A stretch of DNA of 64,000 nucleotides from Hyparrhenia diplandra (GCA_015847255.1 JADLZK010001188.1:34038-98037); one strand, 5' to 3'; counted from the stretch's first letter, positions 1 through 11,488 are shown. Notes: generated from the letters alone by a model not told the origin. A program made the numbers and translations.

Positions 1-94
1 AAAACAACATGAAATTGTCCCAAATTCTAAAGATGAGATGTAATTGCTGTACCAAGGCCACCAAAAATACAGACTTAAAAAAAAAAAATTCATA

Positions 95-240
95 ATTTGC
101 CGAGTGCCATGTCTTGACACTCGGCAAATAGGGCTTTCTTTGAGTGCCAAGCCGCGTGACACTCTAAGAAACGAATTTTTTTAAAAAAAATAAAAAACAC
201 CTTTGCCGAGTGCGAATTTCCTGGCACTTTTCGGTAAAAA
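95..240. repeat. CACTA left subterminal repeats
   Basis: Inverted and direct copies of the 11-mer TTTGCCGAGTG and its complement CACTCGGCAAA occur at about 97-128 and 203-240, separated by A/T-rich runs. In En/Spm-type elements such arrays are binding sites for the TNPA product. The same motif recurs near the right end, which ties this segment to the terminus at 6883. Confidence 0.8.
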
Positions 241-554
241 GCCGGATAATAATTGGACCCGACCTCGCCCCATTTCGGCTCATTCCACCTACCCACCCAC
301 CGCGCCCGCCCACACCGCGTCCGCCCTCGCCGCTCGAAAATCGGTGCCGCCGCCGCCCCCGCCACGCCGGACGCCGCCGCCGCCCAGCTCACCGGATCGG
401 CCAGCCCGCCCGCCCGCGCCGGCAAGCCCGCCCGGGGCGGCGAAGGCAGCCGGCGGCCCGCCGTCTTCCGCGCCCGATCCGCGGGCGCAGGCCGCGCCGC
501 CCCCGCCGTCGGCCCGCCGGGGCAGGCCTCGGCCCCGCCCCCTTCGCCCTGCCC

Positions 555-756
555 CGCTATCCCGTCGGCCGAGAGGAGGAGGAGGAGGGAGGAAGAGGGA
601 GGAAGGGGAAGGTGAGGAGGAAGAGGGAGGAAGGGAAGAAGAGGAAGAAGAGGAAGGAGAGGAGGAAGAAGAGGAAGGGGAGGAGGAGGAAGGGGAGGAA
701 GGGAAGAAGAGGAAGGAGAGGGAGGAAGAAGAGGAAGGGGAGGAGGAAGAAGAATA
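555..756 (+). repeat. Polypurine (GGAGGAAGA)n low-complexity tract
   Basis: About 200 bases consist almost only of G and A on the + strand, in imperfect units such as GGAGGAAGAG. The tract follows a very C/G-rich block (300-550). It translates as Glu-rich or Arg/Lys-rich stretches in all + frames, so the long open frames here are compositional and not evidence of a gene. Confidence 0.85.
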
Positions 757-884
757 AAGTGCCGATCCGACCGGCCGTTGTTCTTCGTGTTCTTTGCGAT
801 GTTCGTCTTCGCCGCGGTGATCGACGCCGTCGTCGCTGACCGTTGCTCTTGCCGTCCCCGCGGCCAAGGTAAGCCCTATCCTTC

Positions 885-1020
885 TAGTAGTGTTTAGTAG
901 TAGTGGTTAGTACTAGTAGTTAGTAGGGTTAGTAGTAGTAGTTAGTAAATAGTTAAGTAGCTCTTAGTATCAGTAGTGTTAGTAGTTAAGTAGTTGTTAG
1001 TAGTAGTTGTAGGGTTACTA
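885..1020 (+). repeat. TAG/GTA-rich microsatellite-like repeat
   Basis: Degenerate repetition of TTAGTAGTAG-type units over about 130 bases inside the CACTA element. Confidence 0.75.
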
Positions 1021-1032
1021 GTAATGTGGTTG

Positions 1033-1112
1033 TTATATTGGTGGTTGGTGGCCTTCGTGCCCATATTGGTGGTTGGTGGCCTTCGTGCCCATATTTGGTA
1101 TATGCATGTGGT
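1033..1112 (+). repeat. Tandem repeat, unit about 32 bp
   Basis: Two near-perfect copies of a unit made of TGGTGGTTGGTGGCC followed by TTCGTGCCCATAT, then a third degenerate copy (GTTGTTGGCTTTCGTGCCATG). Confidence 0.75.
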
Positions 1113-1762
1113 TGTTGGCTTTCGTGCCATGTTTTTGCGAGGTTTTGGGAACCTCCCGTGCAGGGGAGGTCTTTGCCGAAATTTTGAGTCGACACTAACT
1201 ATTTTTTTGCCCTTGTTTTGTAGGAGGATCGTGGGAGGGACTCGGCGACCCGATCGTCCCTCGTGGGCCATTGCGTGTCTTCCGCACAGCGTCTCCACCG
1301 ACACCGTAGGTATTAATCACCTCCGGCCCGTCCTTGTAGTTGTCTTACATAGCGTGACCCAGTTAGGCGTCTCCCGTCTGAAAGAGATACAGGCGTTGGT
1401 ATGCGCATCTGTGCATATCTGCGACCGTATCTGTTTCGGATTGTCCATTTTTTTTGGACAGCCCGTGGATGCGTAGATGGGTTAGCATCCATGCTTTCGC
1501 TCCCGTCCAAGCGGATTTTTGGCGACACCTCCCGTTGTTCTCGGATACACACTCTCTCCGCCGGGGCGTGTATCGGGAGAGCGGCCGAGGGAGGTGTGCT
1601 ACCGAAATCCGCGGTCGGATAGGAGCGGAGCATGGAAGCTAACCTTGTCTCACGCATCCTCGGAATGGGATTAGGACCTATCCCTCACCTATTAGATGGT
1701 AGGAACGCCGTGTAGATGCAATTGCTGGTTATATGGCTCACGACATGGGCGTATGACAGAGG

Positions 1763-3800
1763 ATGGATAACCGTGAGTGGATGTACACGGGGCCGCAAGT
1801 AAGAGCCTTGAATGGATTTGAGGGACCGATGCTTTCTGGAGCATGCATTTGGCCTATTTGCTAAAGAGTCTATTCGGATGCCGTGTCCCCTGCGGCAAAT
1901 GTAAGAACAAGAAAAAGAAACGAAAGGTTGAAATGGGCAAAGATATTTACAAGCACGGATTCGTCCCAAACTATAGCTCTTTGGATCTTCCACGGTGAAG
2001 TCGATCGTATTAGAGAGGGCGTGGTGAGGCCCCTCCTCGAGGACTATGATGCGGATGCGGGATGGCGAACATGATGGCGAGACTTTCACGATGCACGGTT
2101 CAATGAAGGATTGGAGGAGGAACACGAGGAAACCGCAAAGGCGTTCTACGAGATGATGGAGGCGGCACAGCGGCCCCTTCACGAGAAGACAATGGTTCTG
2201 GCGGTTGCCATTTCACGCCTTATAGCGTTGAAGTCGCAATTGAGCATTATTCGAGGCGGCCGACACCTGTTGTTAGTTATTGGCAAAGCGCTTCTAGAGG
2301 GTCACGTCTGCCGAAGAACACGACGAGTCACGGAGACTCCTTCGTGGACTCAAGATGCCGTATGAGTCGTACCATGCTTATCAAAGGGGGTGCGTCCTTT
2401 TTAGGGGAGACCTCAAGGAAGCAACGCCTTTGTCCAAAGTGCAAAGCCTCTAGGTTTGTGGAGGTAGAATGTAGTGATGGCGGGAAGAAAGCAGTCCAAG
2501 ATCCCGAGATGGTCCTACGATACCTTCCTTTTGTACCGAGGCTCCAACGGTTGTACATGACAGAGGAGTCCAGCGAAACAAATGACATGGCACAAGAAGG
2601 GCAAAAGATATAGTCACGAGAAGTTGGTACACCCATCGGATGGTGATGCATGGAAGCACTTTGATAATATGCATCTTGAAAAAGCTATGGAGGCTCGAAA
2701 TATGCGGCGTGGCGTTCGAATGAATGGGTTCAACCCGTGCGGAATGTTGGCGGCCCGTACACTTGTTGGCCCGTGTTTCGTGATCCCTCTCAATCTTCCC
2801 CACGGTGTCATGTTTGAGCTCAAGCACTGTTCTTGGCTTGATAATACACAGGCACCCGGGCAACAATATGGGTGTGTTCATGCGGCCCGGTGTGGGATGA
2901 ATTGCAAGATGCTTGGCAAAATGGGGTGCTTGACGTCACGGCCAGAGCTACAAAGGCGAACTTTACAATGCATGTGTGGTACCTATATTCAATGCATGAC
3001 TTCACGGCTTATGGCATATTCAGCGCATGGTGTGTTCATGGGAGGTTCCCTTGCCCAACATGCAAGGCGGTTTGTGATGTTCACCTATTTGAAGAAGGGT
3101 GGCAAGTATTCTTCGTTTGACAAACATCATCAATTCTGCCCCGAGAACCATGAATTCGGACTAGACAAAAAGCACTTCACGAAGGTGTTGAAATCACCGA
3201 CCCCATCCCAAAGTTTATGACCGGTGAAGAGGACCTTGCCGAGCTAGTCGGTCTCAAAATCGATGAAAAGAAAGGTTGTTTTGTTGGATATGGTACCACA
3301 CACATGTGGACTTATATATCGAGGCTTGACTAATCTCCCCTACTTCAAGGATCTTCTTCTTCCACACAACATCGATGTAATGCACACGAGAAAAGAATAT
3401 CTCGAGGCACTCTTCGCAACAACCATGGACCTTAAGAAGTCAAAGGACAACGTTAAGGCTAGACTTGACATAGAGATGATGTGCGATAGACCAAAGCTAG
3501 TGATAGAGACCCTAGCCACGAGAAGAGATGGAAAAAGGGCCCGGCCCGACTACATCATCAAAAGGGGCGATAGGAAGGAAGTACTACGGTGGATGAAGGC
3601 GTTATCGTTCCCCGATGGGTATGCGGCGAATCGAGTAGGGAGTGAACTTGCGGACTATGAAAGTCTTAGGGATGAAGAGTCATGACTTCCACATATGGAT
3701 TGAGCGGATCCTTCCTGCGATGACTCGGGGATACCTCTCCGAGCGGTGTGGCGCGTCTGGCGAGTTGAGCTTTTTCTTCCGCCCGGCTTTGTGTTAAGGA
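1763..3800 (+). pseudogene. TNP2-like CACTA transposase (TNPD type), frameshifted
   Basis: A likely start at 1763 opens with MDNREWMYTG, typical of the transposase-associated domain. A Cys pair (CGKCKN) and KHGFVPNY follow at about 1885-1970. The region at 2344-2613 carries a CPKC zinc motif and a segment ending PFVPRLQRLYM. The core continues at 2582 with WHKKGKRY, HPSDGDAWKHFD and RGVRMNGFNPCGM, then DFTAYGIFSAW in another frame near 3000, and LPYFKDLLLPHNIDVMH with KDNVKARLDIEM at 3330-3480. A final piece (LKSHDFHIWIERILP) needs another frame near 3670, after which homology stops, so the C-terminal part of the domain is missing. At least three frameshifts disrupt the gene. The product of an intact copy cuts at the CACTA ends in the nucleus. 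Confidence 0.85.
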
Positions 3801-4500
3801 GTTATCTCGGGATGCGATTGCTGATGCGGGCGTCTTTGCACCTGTGTTGATACGCAAGTTGGAGATGATATTTCCACCGGCTTCTTCCCCGCCGACGAGG
3901 AGGAGGCCCGGCGGCGGCACGGCGGTGGAGATGTCGTCGGCTTGGCCGGCGTCGCCCAATCCACGAGGAGGCTTGAGTTTGTTTCTTCGTCGGGCGGCCC
4001 GGGGCCGTCGTCGGGCCGGCCGGGGCGTCGTCGACGCCGCCGACCCACACCTCTTCATACTCGGACTCGGTGCGAAGAGACACTGTCGAGGCGTCTTCCT
4101 CGAGTTTGGCAGGGTCTACCCGGTAGCGGGGCCTCGACCTCCCGGATGGGGCGATCCCTTTGTCCCGCCGCTCGGTGATTCGACCCCACGGTGACAAGTA
4201 AGTAGCCATTGATATTTGCACTACTTGTTCATATGACATGTTGAAAATCTAACCGGACTAACAATTCGTCTTAATGGCTCGTGCGATGCTTGGAAGTTTG
4301 TAAGCGGAGGGGCAGCTCGCGCCATATCAATGGCATCGAGCCTCGATTAAAGCGAACTACCACGGCACGGTGACCGTCGGGGCGGTGAGGAGCCGCCCTA
4401 TACGTGGGAGCGCCGTCCAAGGTGGAGGAGGGGTGCCCTTGCGGCGAAGATCAAGGCGAGTTACGGGTGAGTGCGTATGCGGGATTACTTCACGTTTTTA
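3800..4500. other. GC-rich spacer between the two CACTA transposase genes
   Basis: Very C/G-rich sequence with overlapping open frames on both strands. An open minus-strand frame (3802-4239) reads as an acidic, protein-like peptide, but I recognise no family. It could be a degenerate 5' exon of the TNPA-like gene or simply compositionally open DNA. Confidence 0.4.
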
Positions 4501-4559
4501 AATACTATGTTTTTAAAATAATAGAATGATACATGTTATGCGTATGCGGGATTTTTTTT

Positions 4560-5470
4560 CACGTGCGGCGGGGCAAGAGGCGGCTGGCCGCTAAAGTGCG
4601 AGACAAGGTCTGCCGAGACGGCTCAAGGACTGTACCATGAGGCACGTGTCCGGTGCATCATCTCCTTCAACGCCGGCGTGCTTGGCAAGGTGGTGAGGAA
4701 GCATGAAGCAAGGGAGATGATGCTCAGAGGGAGACCGACCTCACCGGGGACCGGTACATCGGGTTTGTAGAACACATTTATTACGATTCCTTCAATGAAA
4801 AATAGCGAGGCTTCCATTCATCCTCGCTATGTCATGCGGATGTGTAAGGGGGTGGTGCGGCAAGTACAAGGCTCTTTGGGAGGCCATTGTGGACAAGTGG
4901 CTCTTGGAGGAGGCGCACGAGACTAAGAGAGACCGTCGGAGATGTCGCCGAGATGGAAGGAAGCCACACCACCAAGGGAGCGTGCCCCTCCCGGTGTATA
5001 TGGATAGATGGGTGCGATTACGTTGATTTTTTTATTCAAGCGCTCAAATCTCCACTTCTAACCATCTCTGTGTTCTCCTCGCAGTCCGCTTCGCATGAAA
5101 AACCGGCACATCGGCGAGTACGCGGGGTTCGCCTTGAGTCACGGCGGATCGACCGACAAGGACAACGTCTACGACCGGCGAAGGGGCCCAAGGCGTACAC
5201 CAACGCCAGCGTCTACCCTAAGCTTACCCAAGTACAACGGCGGCAAAAGCGCTATGGGGGCGACCGATCCAGCCACCGCGCCTATACACGAACCTCGTGA
5301 TGAGGTTGGGAGGAGAAGCAAAGACGGCGGTCTTGGATGGCCAACTGTCGCGATCGACCCGTCCCTCTGTTCCTAGCCGGCGAGATTCGCTCAAGAGCAC
5401 GACCTCCTCCGACATCCCCATAGCACCTCGGCGGCAGAGCTCCATGCGGATGATGCGCGGCGTTTGGTAA
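4560..5470 (+). pseudogene. TNPA-like CACTA protein (plant transposase Ptta/En/Spm family), degenerate
   Basis: Several pieces in shifting frames match this family. One is GLYHEARVRCIISFNAGVLG with KVVRKHEAREM at about 4622-4720. Another is KALWEAIVDKWLLEEAHETK with HHQGSVPLP at about 4870-5000. After a probable intron (about 5025-5085), NRHIGEYAGFALSHGGSTDK and YTNASVYPKL appear at 5101-5230. A charged segment ending near 5470 and an A/E/R-rich helix (EAQAAARRREEFEALRAARR) at 5568-5627 may be its C-terminus. TNPA-type proteins bind the subterminal repeats and assist TNP2. The frame changes several times and stops intervene, so the gene is dead as read. Confidence 0.7.
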
Positions 5471-6174
5471 TTCTGATTTCATTCGTCGTTCTTTGGTTGT
5501 ACACATGTCCGCTACCTATGCATTGTTTTAACGTTATGGGTGTAATATTGCAGGCCGGATGGCGAGTTGGAGGCCCAAGCGGCGGCCCGAAGGCGAGAAG
5601 AGTTTGAGGCCTTGCGGGCGGCCCGGCGAGGCCCATCGGTGGGAGTTGGAGGCATACTAGTAATACTCGGCGCGTCGGATGCGGGGCGTGGCGGGCTACT
5701 TCGGGGCCTCAAATCCGGGTGTGACCCGCCTCCGTTGCCTAGCTCATTTTGTTCGCTCCACCCCGTTTCCGTTCCTCCTCTCTGTAGGGACTCCGGTGAG
5801 TATATGTTGTTGTTTATTTATTTGGCTTGTGCGGCTCACTGCGGGTATTAATGAGATCGCCTCTCCTTTGTGCGGCCAGCGGCCGGCGGGTTCGAACCCG
5901 ACTCCTCGGTGGCCCTTCTCTACCAAATCCGATTGGCCCGACTCCACGGTACACGTGGCGGTGGCGTTCCTCCTCGGGCACGCAGCGGCCACCCTACGGG
6001 CTTCCACCGTCCCTCCTACACACCACGGGTGGGCGTGACGCATCGGCGCCCGCAGCATGGGTGGTATCGGGGCAAGGTGAGGGCCCCTCACACTCTTTCG
6101 CACGGGAGGCCACGCGGGTCGGGCGGTGAAGTTGAGTTGGTGGTGATTAGCCGACCTATTGCACCGTGATGGAT

Positions 6175-6380
6175 TTCTTTTGGATGTTGGACATGTTGCC
6201 TTTGTGATGGATCTCGTTTCGATGTTGGACATGTTAGATTTCGTTTGGATGTTGGACATGTTGGATTTCGTTTGGATGTTGGACTATATGTGTGAATTTG
6301 TGATATATGTGGATTATATATGTGAATTTGTGATATATGTGCATTATATATGTGAATTTGTGATATATGTGGTTTATGTG
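6175..6380 (+). repeat. Two adjacent tandem repeat blocks
   Basis: From 6178 to 6290, about four copies of a 27-bp unit around GATGTTGGACATGTTGGAT. From 6291 to about 6380, three copies of a 29-30 bp unit TGTGAATTTGTGATATATGTG followed by an ATTATATA-like spacer. Both blocks are inside the CACTA element, just before the right subterminal repeats. Confidence 0.85.
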
Positions 6381-6454
6381 TATATATGGATGCATTGTGG
6401 TATATATATATATGTGTATTTGCAGCAAGAAACAACAAAAACAAAAAAAAAAAA

Positions 6455-6883
6455 AAATCCCGGCTTTGTCGAGTGCATGGCGACTTTCAAGAACCGACCA
6501 TTACTTTGCCGAGTGCCGCCAATATTGCACTCGGCAAAGTTTTTTTTTTGGTAAAATAAATAATTTGCGAGTCTTGACATAACACTTTCGGCGAAGTTTT
6601 TTAAAAATTCAAATCTTTGCTTGCGCCCGGCGTTTGGCACTTTCAAGAAAGGGGCGTTCGGATATAACGGCCGACGTTTCCTTTGCGAGCAGCGACATGG
6701 CACTTCGGCGAAACCTTTGCCGAGTGCGGCATTTGGCACTCCGGCAAAGAATCGTTCTTGCCGAGTAATTCTTTGCGAGTGGGGTTTGCCGAGTTCGTAG
6801 CCGGCAATGGCTTTGCCGAAGAGTGCATATGTGCCTTTGCCTAGTGCATACCGCTTTCGGCAAAGGAGCCGATTTCTGTAGTG
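6455..6883. repeat. CACTA right subterminal repeats and terminal inverted repeat
   Basis: At least eight copies of TTTGCCGAGTG or its complement, some decayed, end with GAGCCGATTTCTGTAGTG at 6883. This is the reverse complement of a CACTACAGAAATC terminus. Confidence 0.85.
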
Positions 6884-7194
6884 CACCTACAATTTTATCA
6901 AAAATATATTCATATGAGATCTTGTTTTGAAGGATTCGTTAAAAGGAATTGAATGGTGTAATCGAATTTAATTTGGCTTTTTTGATTTGTGAGTTATAAT
7001 ATTTTTAGTTACTTCAAATAGTGGGGCCTGCCATCGGATGTCATGGTCTTAGTGGTCTGGCGAGGTGGCATGCTTGCATGTTGAGAGAACTCCTTAGTGG
7101 GGGTTCTCTACGTAGGTATAGTAGAGAAGGGATTGGTCACGGCGGTGCGGGGCCCTCTGGGACCTCGGCGTTGACACCTACGCCTGCGGGGGCT

Positions 7195-8320
7195 TTTGAT
7201 CATAAAAAGTCGTGCGGGGCTCACGAGGAACCTGAAGAGCTGGCACGCGATGTGTATGGGTGACATACGGTTGCGGTGGTTGTTGCACGTGTCTTTTTCT
7301 ATGAGTTTGACACGATTCGGGGAGCACCGAATTTTTATCAATGGCGGCGCAAGCTACACGGGGGAGCTCAAGGCCGCCACCCTTGGCCTCGCGTCCTCGG
7401 TAAAGATGGCAACGGGTCGGGTTCAGATCGGGTGGAGTCTGCGTGCATCCAAAACCGAACCTGAAGTCGAAACCCGAAGCGGCCGAAACCGATTCGGGTG
7501 GAAATTCAAAACCAAAACCAAACCCGCGGATACACGAAACCCGAACGGATACCTAAAACCCGAATGGATAATCGAAACCCACAAAATATATATATACACA
7601 TATTCATATGTATAAATAATTTTAATAAATATTTTCATGAGTCAAATTTGAATAACTTTAATAATTTATGTAAACAAGTTATTATTTACATATTATATAT
7701 ATGGGTTTTAATTCTAAATAATATATTTTCAGATATCCATTAGATATCCACGGGTGAAAAACTAAACCCAAACACGAACCCTAACCTAAAACCGTGGGAG
7801 AAAAACCAACACCAAACCCGAAACCCAAGAACCCAAAACCCACGAATACCCGCCCGAACCCGATCCATTTGCCATCCTTAGTCCTTGGAACGCACCATGG
7901 CTCGACAACGTTCAGGGCGACGACTTACCCGCGAGAAAATAATGCGCACAAAGTTCTTTCATCTCCTTGCATGCCACGCAGGAGAAGAAAGAACTATTTA
8001 CTAAATGATTAGTTATGAGGGACAAACCTTCACCGAGGAGGAGGCCAAAGGCGGGGATTGTGTTTGATTATTATGACAGCACTTGCTTGGCACTCCCTTC
8101 ATCCGCCTACACCGCATTGATCGGGCAAGGCTAGACCTCCCGCACGGACCTAAAGGACCTCGTCATGCCATTCTCAATGGATGAGGTCACGCGTATATCG
8201 TTCAAGACACCCCGTACGGACAAGGCTCACGGATCCGATGGGTTCACTGGCGCCTTCTACAAAGCATGATAGTGGGCCCGGATGTTCTCAGGATCTTTTA
8301 GGCATATACCGCAAATTCAC
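7195..8320 (+). pseudogene. LINE (non-LTR retrotransposon) ORF2 fragment, split by a MITE
   Basis: Before the MITE (7196-7400) the + strand encodes LKSWHAMCMGDIRLRW and ELKAATLGLAS, typical of the linker between LINE endonuclease and reverse transcriptase. After the MITE (7889-8270) the match resumes with an ERTMARQR-like peptide, TKFFHLLACHA, FTEEEAKGG, the HRIDRARLDLP block, MPFSMDEVTRISFKTP, then KAHGSDGFTGAFYKA, the N-terminal motif of the reverse transcriptase. Stops and frame changes are frequent and the catalytic YADD part is absent. It is a short dead fragment on the same strand as the LINE at 34.3-37.6 kb, but of a different subfamily. Confidence 0.7.
7401..7880. mobile_element. hAT-like MITE with 8-bp target duplication, copy 1
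   Basis: The ends are TAAAGATGGCAACGGGTCGGG on the left and the inverted CCCGATCCATTTGCCATCCTTA on the right. Flanks are GTCCTCGG (7393-7400) and GTCCTTGG (7881-7888), an 8-bp duplication with one mismatch, as expected for hAT. The arms are filled with degenerate ACCCGAAACC repeats around an AT-rich core. It sits inside LINE coding sequence. A relative lies at 18590-19108. Confidence 0.8.
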
Positions 8321-8732
8321 TTCGTTAGACAGGTGCTTTGGGTACCCCTAATTATGGTACCCGACAATGGTGTATTTTAAAGATCGATAAAACTGTAATG
8401 GCGTCAGCCTAGTTAGGCGAATAATAGTGGTGTGCTCCAAAACGTGAAAACTTATGTATCCAATAAATCCAAAGAGAAGCCATCGGGCGTTGGGTGTCCA
8501 GGACTCGGGGGGGCAAGTATGACTCATTTTTTTTTCTCCTCTTTGAACTTTTTAGGAGTATAATATTAAGAGTAATATATAGAGATATAGAAAAAAGACT
8601 ATAAAATAATTAAAAATGGGCGCTATCCTAATGGAGCGAGACAGGAACCAGCTCCGTCGATACTCAGGAGCGAGTCCCTGAGAATAAACATTGGGAGGAA
8701 AGGTTGTAGATCATAATGTGAAGTTAAAAAAA
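8321..8732. other. No gene recognised
   Basis: AT-rich, partly A/T-run sequence between the LINE fragment and the Mutator-like element. I see no coding or structural signal. Confidence 0.5.
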
Positions 8733-10166
8733 GGGGCATTGGCGTTTTTACCCCGGGACCCAATGGTGATTTTACCCTCGCTTTTTTGAACTGGGCATTT
8801 TACCCTCATTTTTTTAAGCGAAAAGAGTGTTTACCCTTACTCCGTTATGTCGGTGTTAAACGGGACAACTTTGCCCATCCATTTTTTTACCCCTTTTTTT
8901 TTTTTTCTTAGATTGGTGTTTTTACCCCTATTTTATATCAACTCTTTAACATTTTAGATTGGTCATGCCAGATACTAACATAGAGGCGTCTTACTTTTTG
9001 GATAACATGTATTTGGCATGTTCCTTCGGACCAATCTAAAATGTTAATATCACAGATTAAATTAATATCACATATACTGTATTAGGGGAATAAAATCAGG
9101 CACATATGACATCGGAAATGGAACTAGACTGGAACTAGATATGACACTGTATTAATATCACATATACTGTATCACGGATTTTGTCATCGTTCATTCAGTA
9201 GCTAAAGTAAAAAATCGGGAGAAGAACGGTGACAATAAATGGAACTAACTGGAACTAGATATCCCAGTGCCAGACTCGACAGAGCCAAGGAGGAAGAAAC
9301 AAAATCGAACACTTCAATCCTCAAATTAAAGCTCGCTGATGGAATCGAGGTCCTGTCCAGTCAAATCGAAATTCCAAAGATGGAATTAGACCCTATCCAG
9401 CCAAGCAAATTAAAATCCCAAAGAGCCTGGAAGGCCGCGCGTCCTCTGTTTGGGGGTGCTGCCCGCGCGGCGAGAGCTAGCCGCCGGCCGCCGGCTGCTC
9501 GCCCGCCTGTGCTGGGAGTGTGCTACGCCCGTGCTCGTGAGCTTGGAGAGGAGGTCCTCCAGATCCCGCATCTCGCGCTCCCCGGTGTCGGTGCCGGCGT
9601 TGGCGGCTGCGCCGCCGGCGCCCGTCGTCTCCTCCTCCAACTCCTCCTCCTCCTCATGGCCGCGCGGGGAGCTCCTCCCCTGGCCGACGAGGGAGCCGGC
9701 GATGCCTCCTTTCACACCGCCTGAAACCGTAGCCTCCAGGCTCCATGAGCGCGGTGGAGAAGGATGGATGGAGGCGGCCTGGGATGTAGATGGCGGGGAG
9801 GGAGGAGCCGACGGGGGAGGGACGGCCGGGGAGGGAGGAGCCGCCGGTGGGGAGCGACCGCGGCCGCCGGCCTTCTCGACTCGCGGGCGCTCGCGGCCTA
9901 CGGGAAAACGCGTGCGAGAGCAGGTCCTGGAGCGGCCACTTCTATTGTGTACATACAAAGGGGTATTTTTGGTCCATTGGGCTGCCACTTCTTTTTTCTT
10001 TTCCAATTTTTATGGCGTTTTAATCCCACCCGCGCGGCTGGCGTGATAAATAAGGGTAGACGGAGATTTGAGTCAAGAAAACGGAGGGTAAAATTGCCAA
10101 GTTTGGAAATGAGGAGGGTAAAAACGTCTTTGACCTTTAAAAGGAGGGTAGAATCGCCAAAATCCC
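8733..10166. mobile_element. Mutator-like element carrying a GC-rich internal segment (Pack-MULE candidate)
   Basis: The ends are long inverted repeats of about 150 bp. The left begins GGGGCATTGGCGTTTTTACC and the right, read backwards, begins GGGATTTTGGCGATTCTACC. Both contain several TTTTACCCTC units. Runs of seven A flank both ends (8726-8732, 10167-10173), consistent with but not proving a 9-bp target duplication. The interior is AT-rich to about 9410, then strongly GC-rich to about 9950. No transposase is present, so the element is non-autonomous. Confidence 0.7.
9410..10006 (-). pseudogene. Possible captured host gene fragment inside the Mutator-like element
   Basis: A 198-codon open frame on the minus strand includes a GGVKGGIAGSLVGQG stretch, an acidic run (HEEEEELEEE) and EREMRDLEDLLSKL, which looks like a real amphipathic helix. 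A + strand frame over the same bases is also open because of the GC content. GC is far above the AT-rich arms, the usual signature of a captured exon. I do not recognise the source gene, and the ends of the frame run into the terminal repeats, so any product would be chimeric. Confidence 0.35.
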
Positions 10167-10508
10167 AAAAAAACTATATAGGGGTAGCACCGTAGTAGCG
10201 GACAGCAGAGCACATGCAAAAACACACAAAGCGGCATAGACCTATACGTGATGCATCGAATCGAGGCTGTCATTGGGAGGTTTGAACAAACCCATTTGTG
10301 GCTATATCCAAATCCATTTGTATATTATCCATTCTATACTCTCTCCCGTAATTATCCAAATCCAAGTGCCCAATGGATAACTTATGCTAGCTAATTATAT
10401 GGATCAATATTTAACTCACGCTAGAAAAAAAATTCTACAACTTGTACCATGTTAGCGATTTGGGTATACCCATACCCTACCCGTTCTCATCCATACCCTA
10501 CCCATTTA

Positions 10509-10719
10509 GGGGCTGTTTGGTCTCTTTGCTTCACCGACCACATGTGTTTGTGGCCGCCGAACGCGTTTGGCGGAGGAAAGCGGCCGCCCTAAGCTTCTAC
10601 GAGAATTACCAAAGGAAGGGGTGGCAAACCACGGTTGATCCATGAACCAAATACTAGCCAAGCAAGCGTGGCGGTGAAGGTGTGGTGTGGCGACCAACGG
10701 CGGGCAACCCAAACACCCC
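10509..10719. mobile_element. Tourist-type MITE (PIF/Harbinger)
   Basis: The 211-bp element has ends GGGGCTGTTTGG and CCAAACACCCC in inverted orientation, flanked by TTA on both sides (10506-10508 and 10720-10722). The TTA duplication and the terminal motif are diagnostic of Tourist elements. Confidence 0.8.
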
Positions 10720-10722
10720 TTA

Positions 10723-11229
10723 ATGTGGATATGGATTTGGAGATAAGTTTGGATGCTCACCGAAACTGACCTTACATCGACCCAAGGCGGCGATCCTTCG
10801 GAATCGACCAAGATCGGTGGCATGATCTTTGGAATTGAGAATCATTAGGTCAAAGCCGGTCTTACGTGCGTTAGGCGCAACAAAGTTCAACGCTCCGATC
10901 AAACATCACACCCGTGCAGTAGTTTTCCGGTGATCAACACAATGGAACCCAAGCAACTCCGATTAGTCAAGAAGAACCAACGGATCGATCGGCAAAGACA
11001 AGCGAATACTAACGAGAATACTAACCGGAGGCAACTCCCATGGGTCCGAGTCCGAATCGAAGCATCAAAAGTTCAAAACAAGCAACGATGTTCCATATGT
11101 AAAAGCTGTCATGTGCGGCCGACAAGTATAGCGGCGCCCACGCCCCAAGAAGGCGAGATGCTTTACCGGTGGCGCGCTAAAAAGTCGAAGAGAAGACCAA
11201 GGAGGTTTGAAGTTTGAAAGTCCGAAGCA
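10723..11229. other. No gene recognised; possibly LTR sequence
   Basis: Mixed-composition DNA upstream of a recognisable LTR end. It may include the 5' part of that LTR, but no TG start with a matching partner could be fixed. Confidence 0.4.
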
Positions 11230-11488
11230 TTTATATCTTGTGAGCGTGAGAGTAGTAGTATGTAAGAAGAATGGGGAGCCTGGCAGTCCTATAAGCCGGC
11301 TCCTATATATATGTAAGCAGTAGCCATTGAGAAATTAAGAAAGAAGTTATCCTAAACTACTCACCTTTGCTTGTCTCTAATCTCATCCCCTCTCACCGGT
11401 GCCCGGGCAACAACCCCGGCACCTCCTCTACCTAGCTACGAGTTGAGAAGTCGGGGACCTCCTACCTTGGGAGTGCAGGCCCTTGACA
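11230..11488 (+). mobile_element. LTR 3' portion of a truncated LTR retrotransposon
   Basis: The sequence ends in CCTTGACA at 11488 and is followed at once by a primer-binding site (ACTGGTATCACGATCC, a variant of the initiator-tRNA-Met complement). The upstream part has a TATATATATG-type element near 11311 and a pyrimidine-rich leader, as LTRs do. The LTR start and a partner LTR were not found in the window. Confidence 0.6.

Larger units (their letters stand above)
1..6883 (+). mobile_element. CACTA (En/Spm) DNA transposon, left end outside the window
   Basis: The right terminus is visible: the sequence ending at 6883 is the reverse complement of CACTACAGAAATCGGCTC, the classic CACTA terminal inverted repeat. 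Subterminal arrays of TTTGCCGAGTG in both orientations lie at about 95-240 and 6460-6880. Between them are TNP2-like (1763-3800) and TNPA-like (4560-5470) coding relics on the + strand. The left terminal repeat and the matching target-site copy lie outside the window. The coding regions are broken by frameshifts and stops, so the element is not autonomous as read. The 3 bp after the end are CAC, which cannot be tested as a target duplication here. Confidence 0.9.

Noticed and set aside
203..867. Long overlapping open frames on both strands in a GC/purine-rich region
   Set aside because: They read as Pro/Arg-rich or Glu-rich low complexity in every frame, which composition explains. No domain or conserved motif.
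5885..5925. T-arm-like GGGTTCGAACCC suggesting a tRNA gene
   Set aside because: No acceptor, D or anticodon arms can be folded around it.
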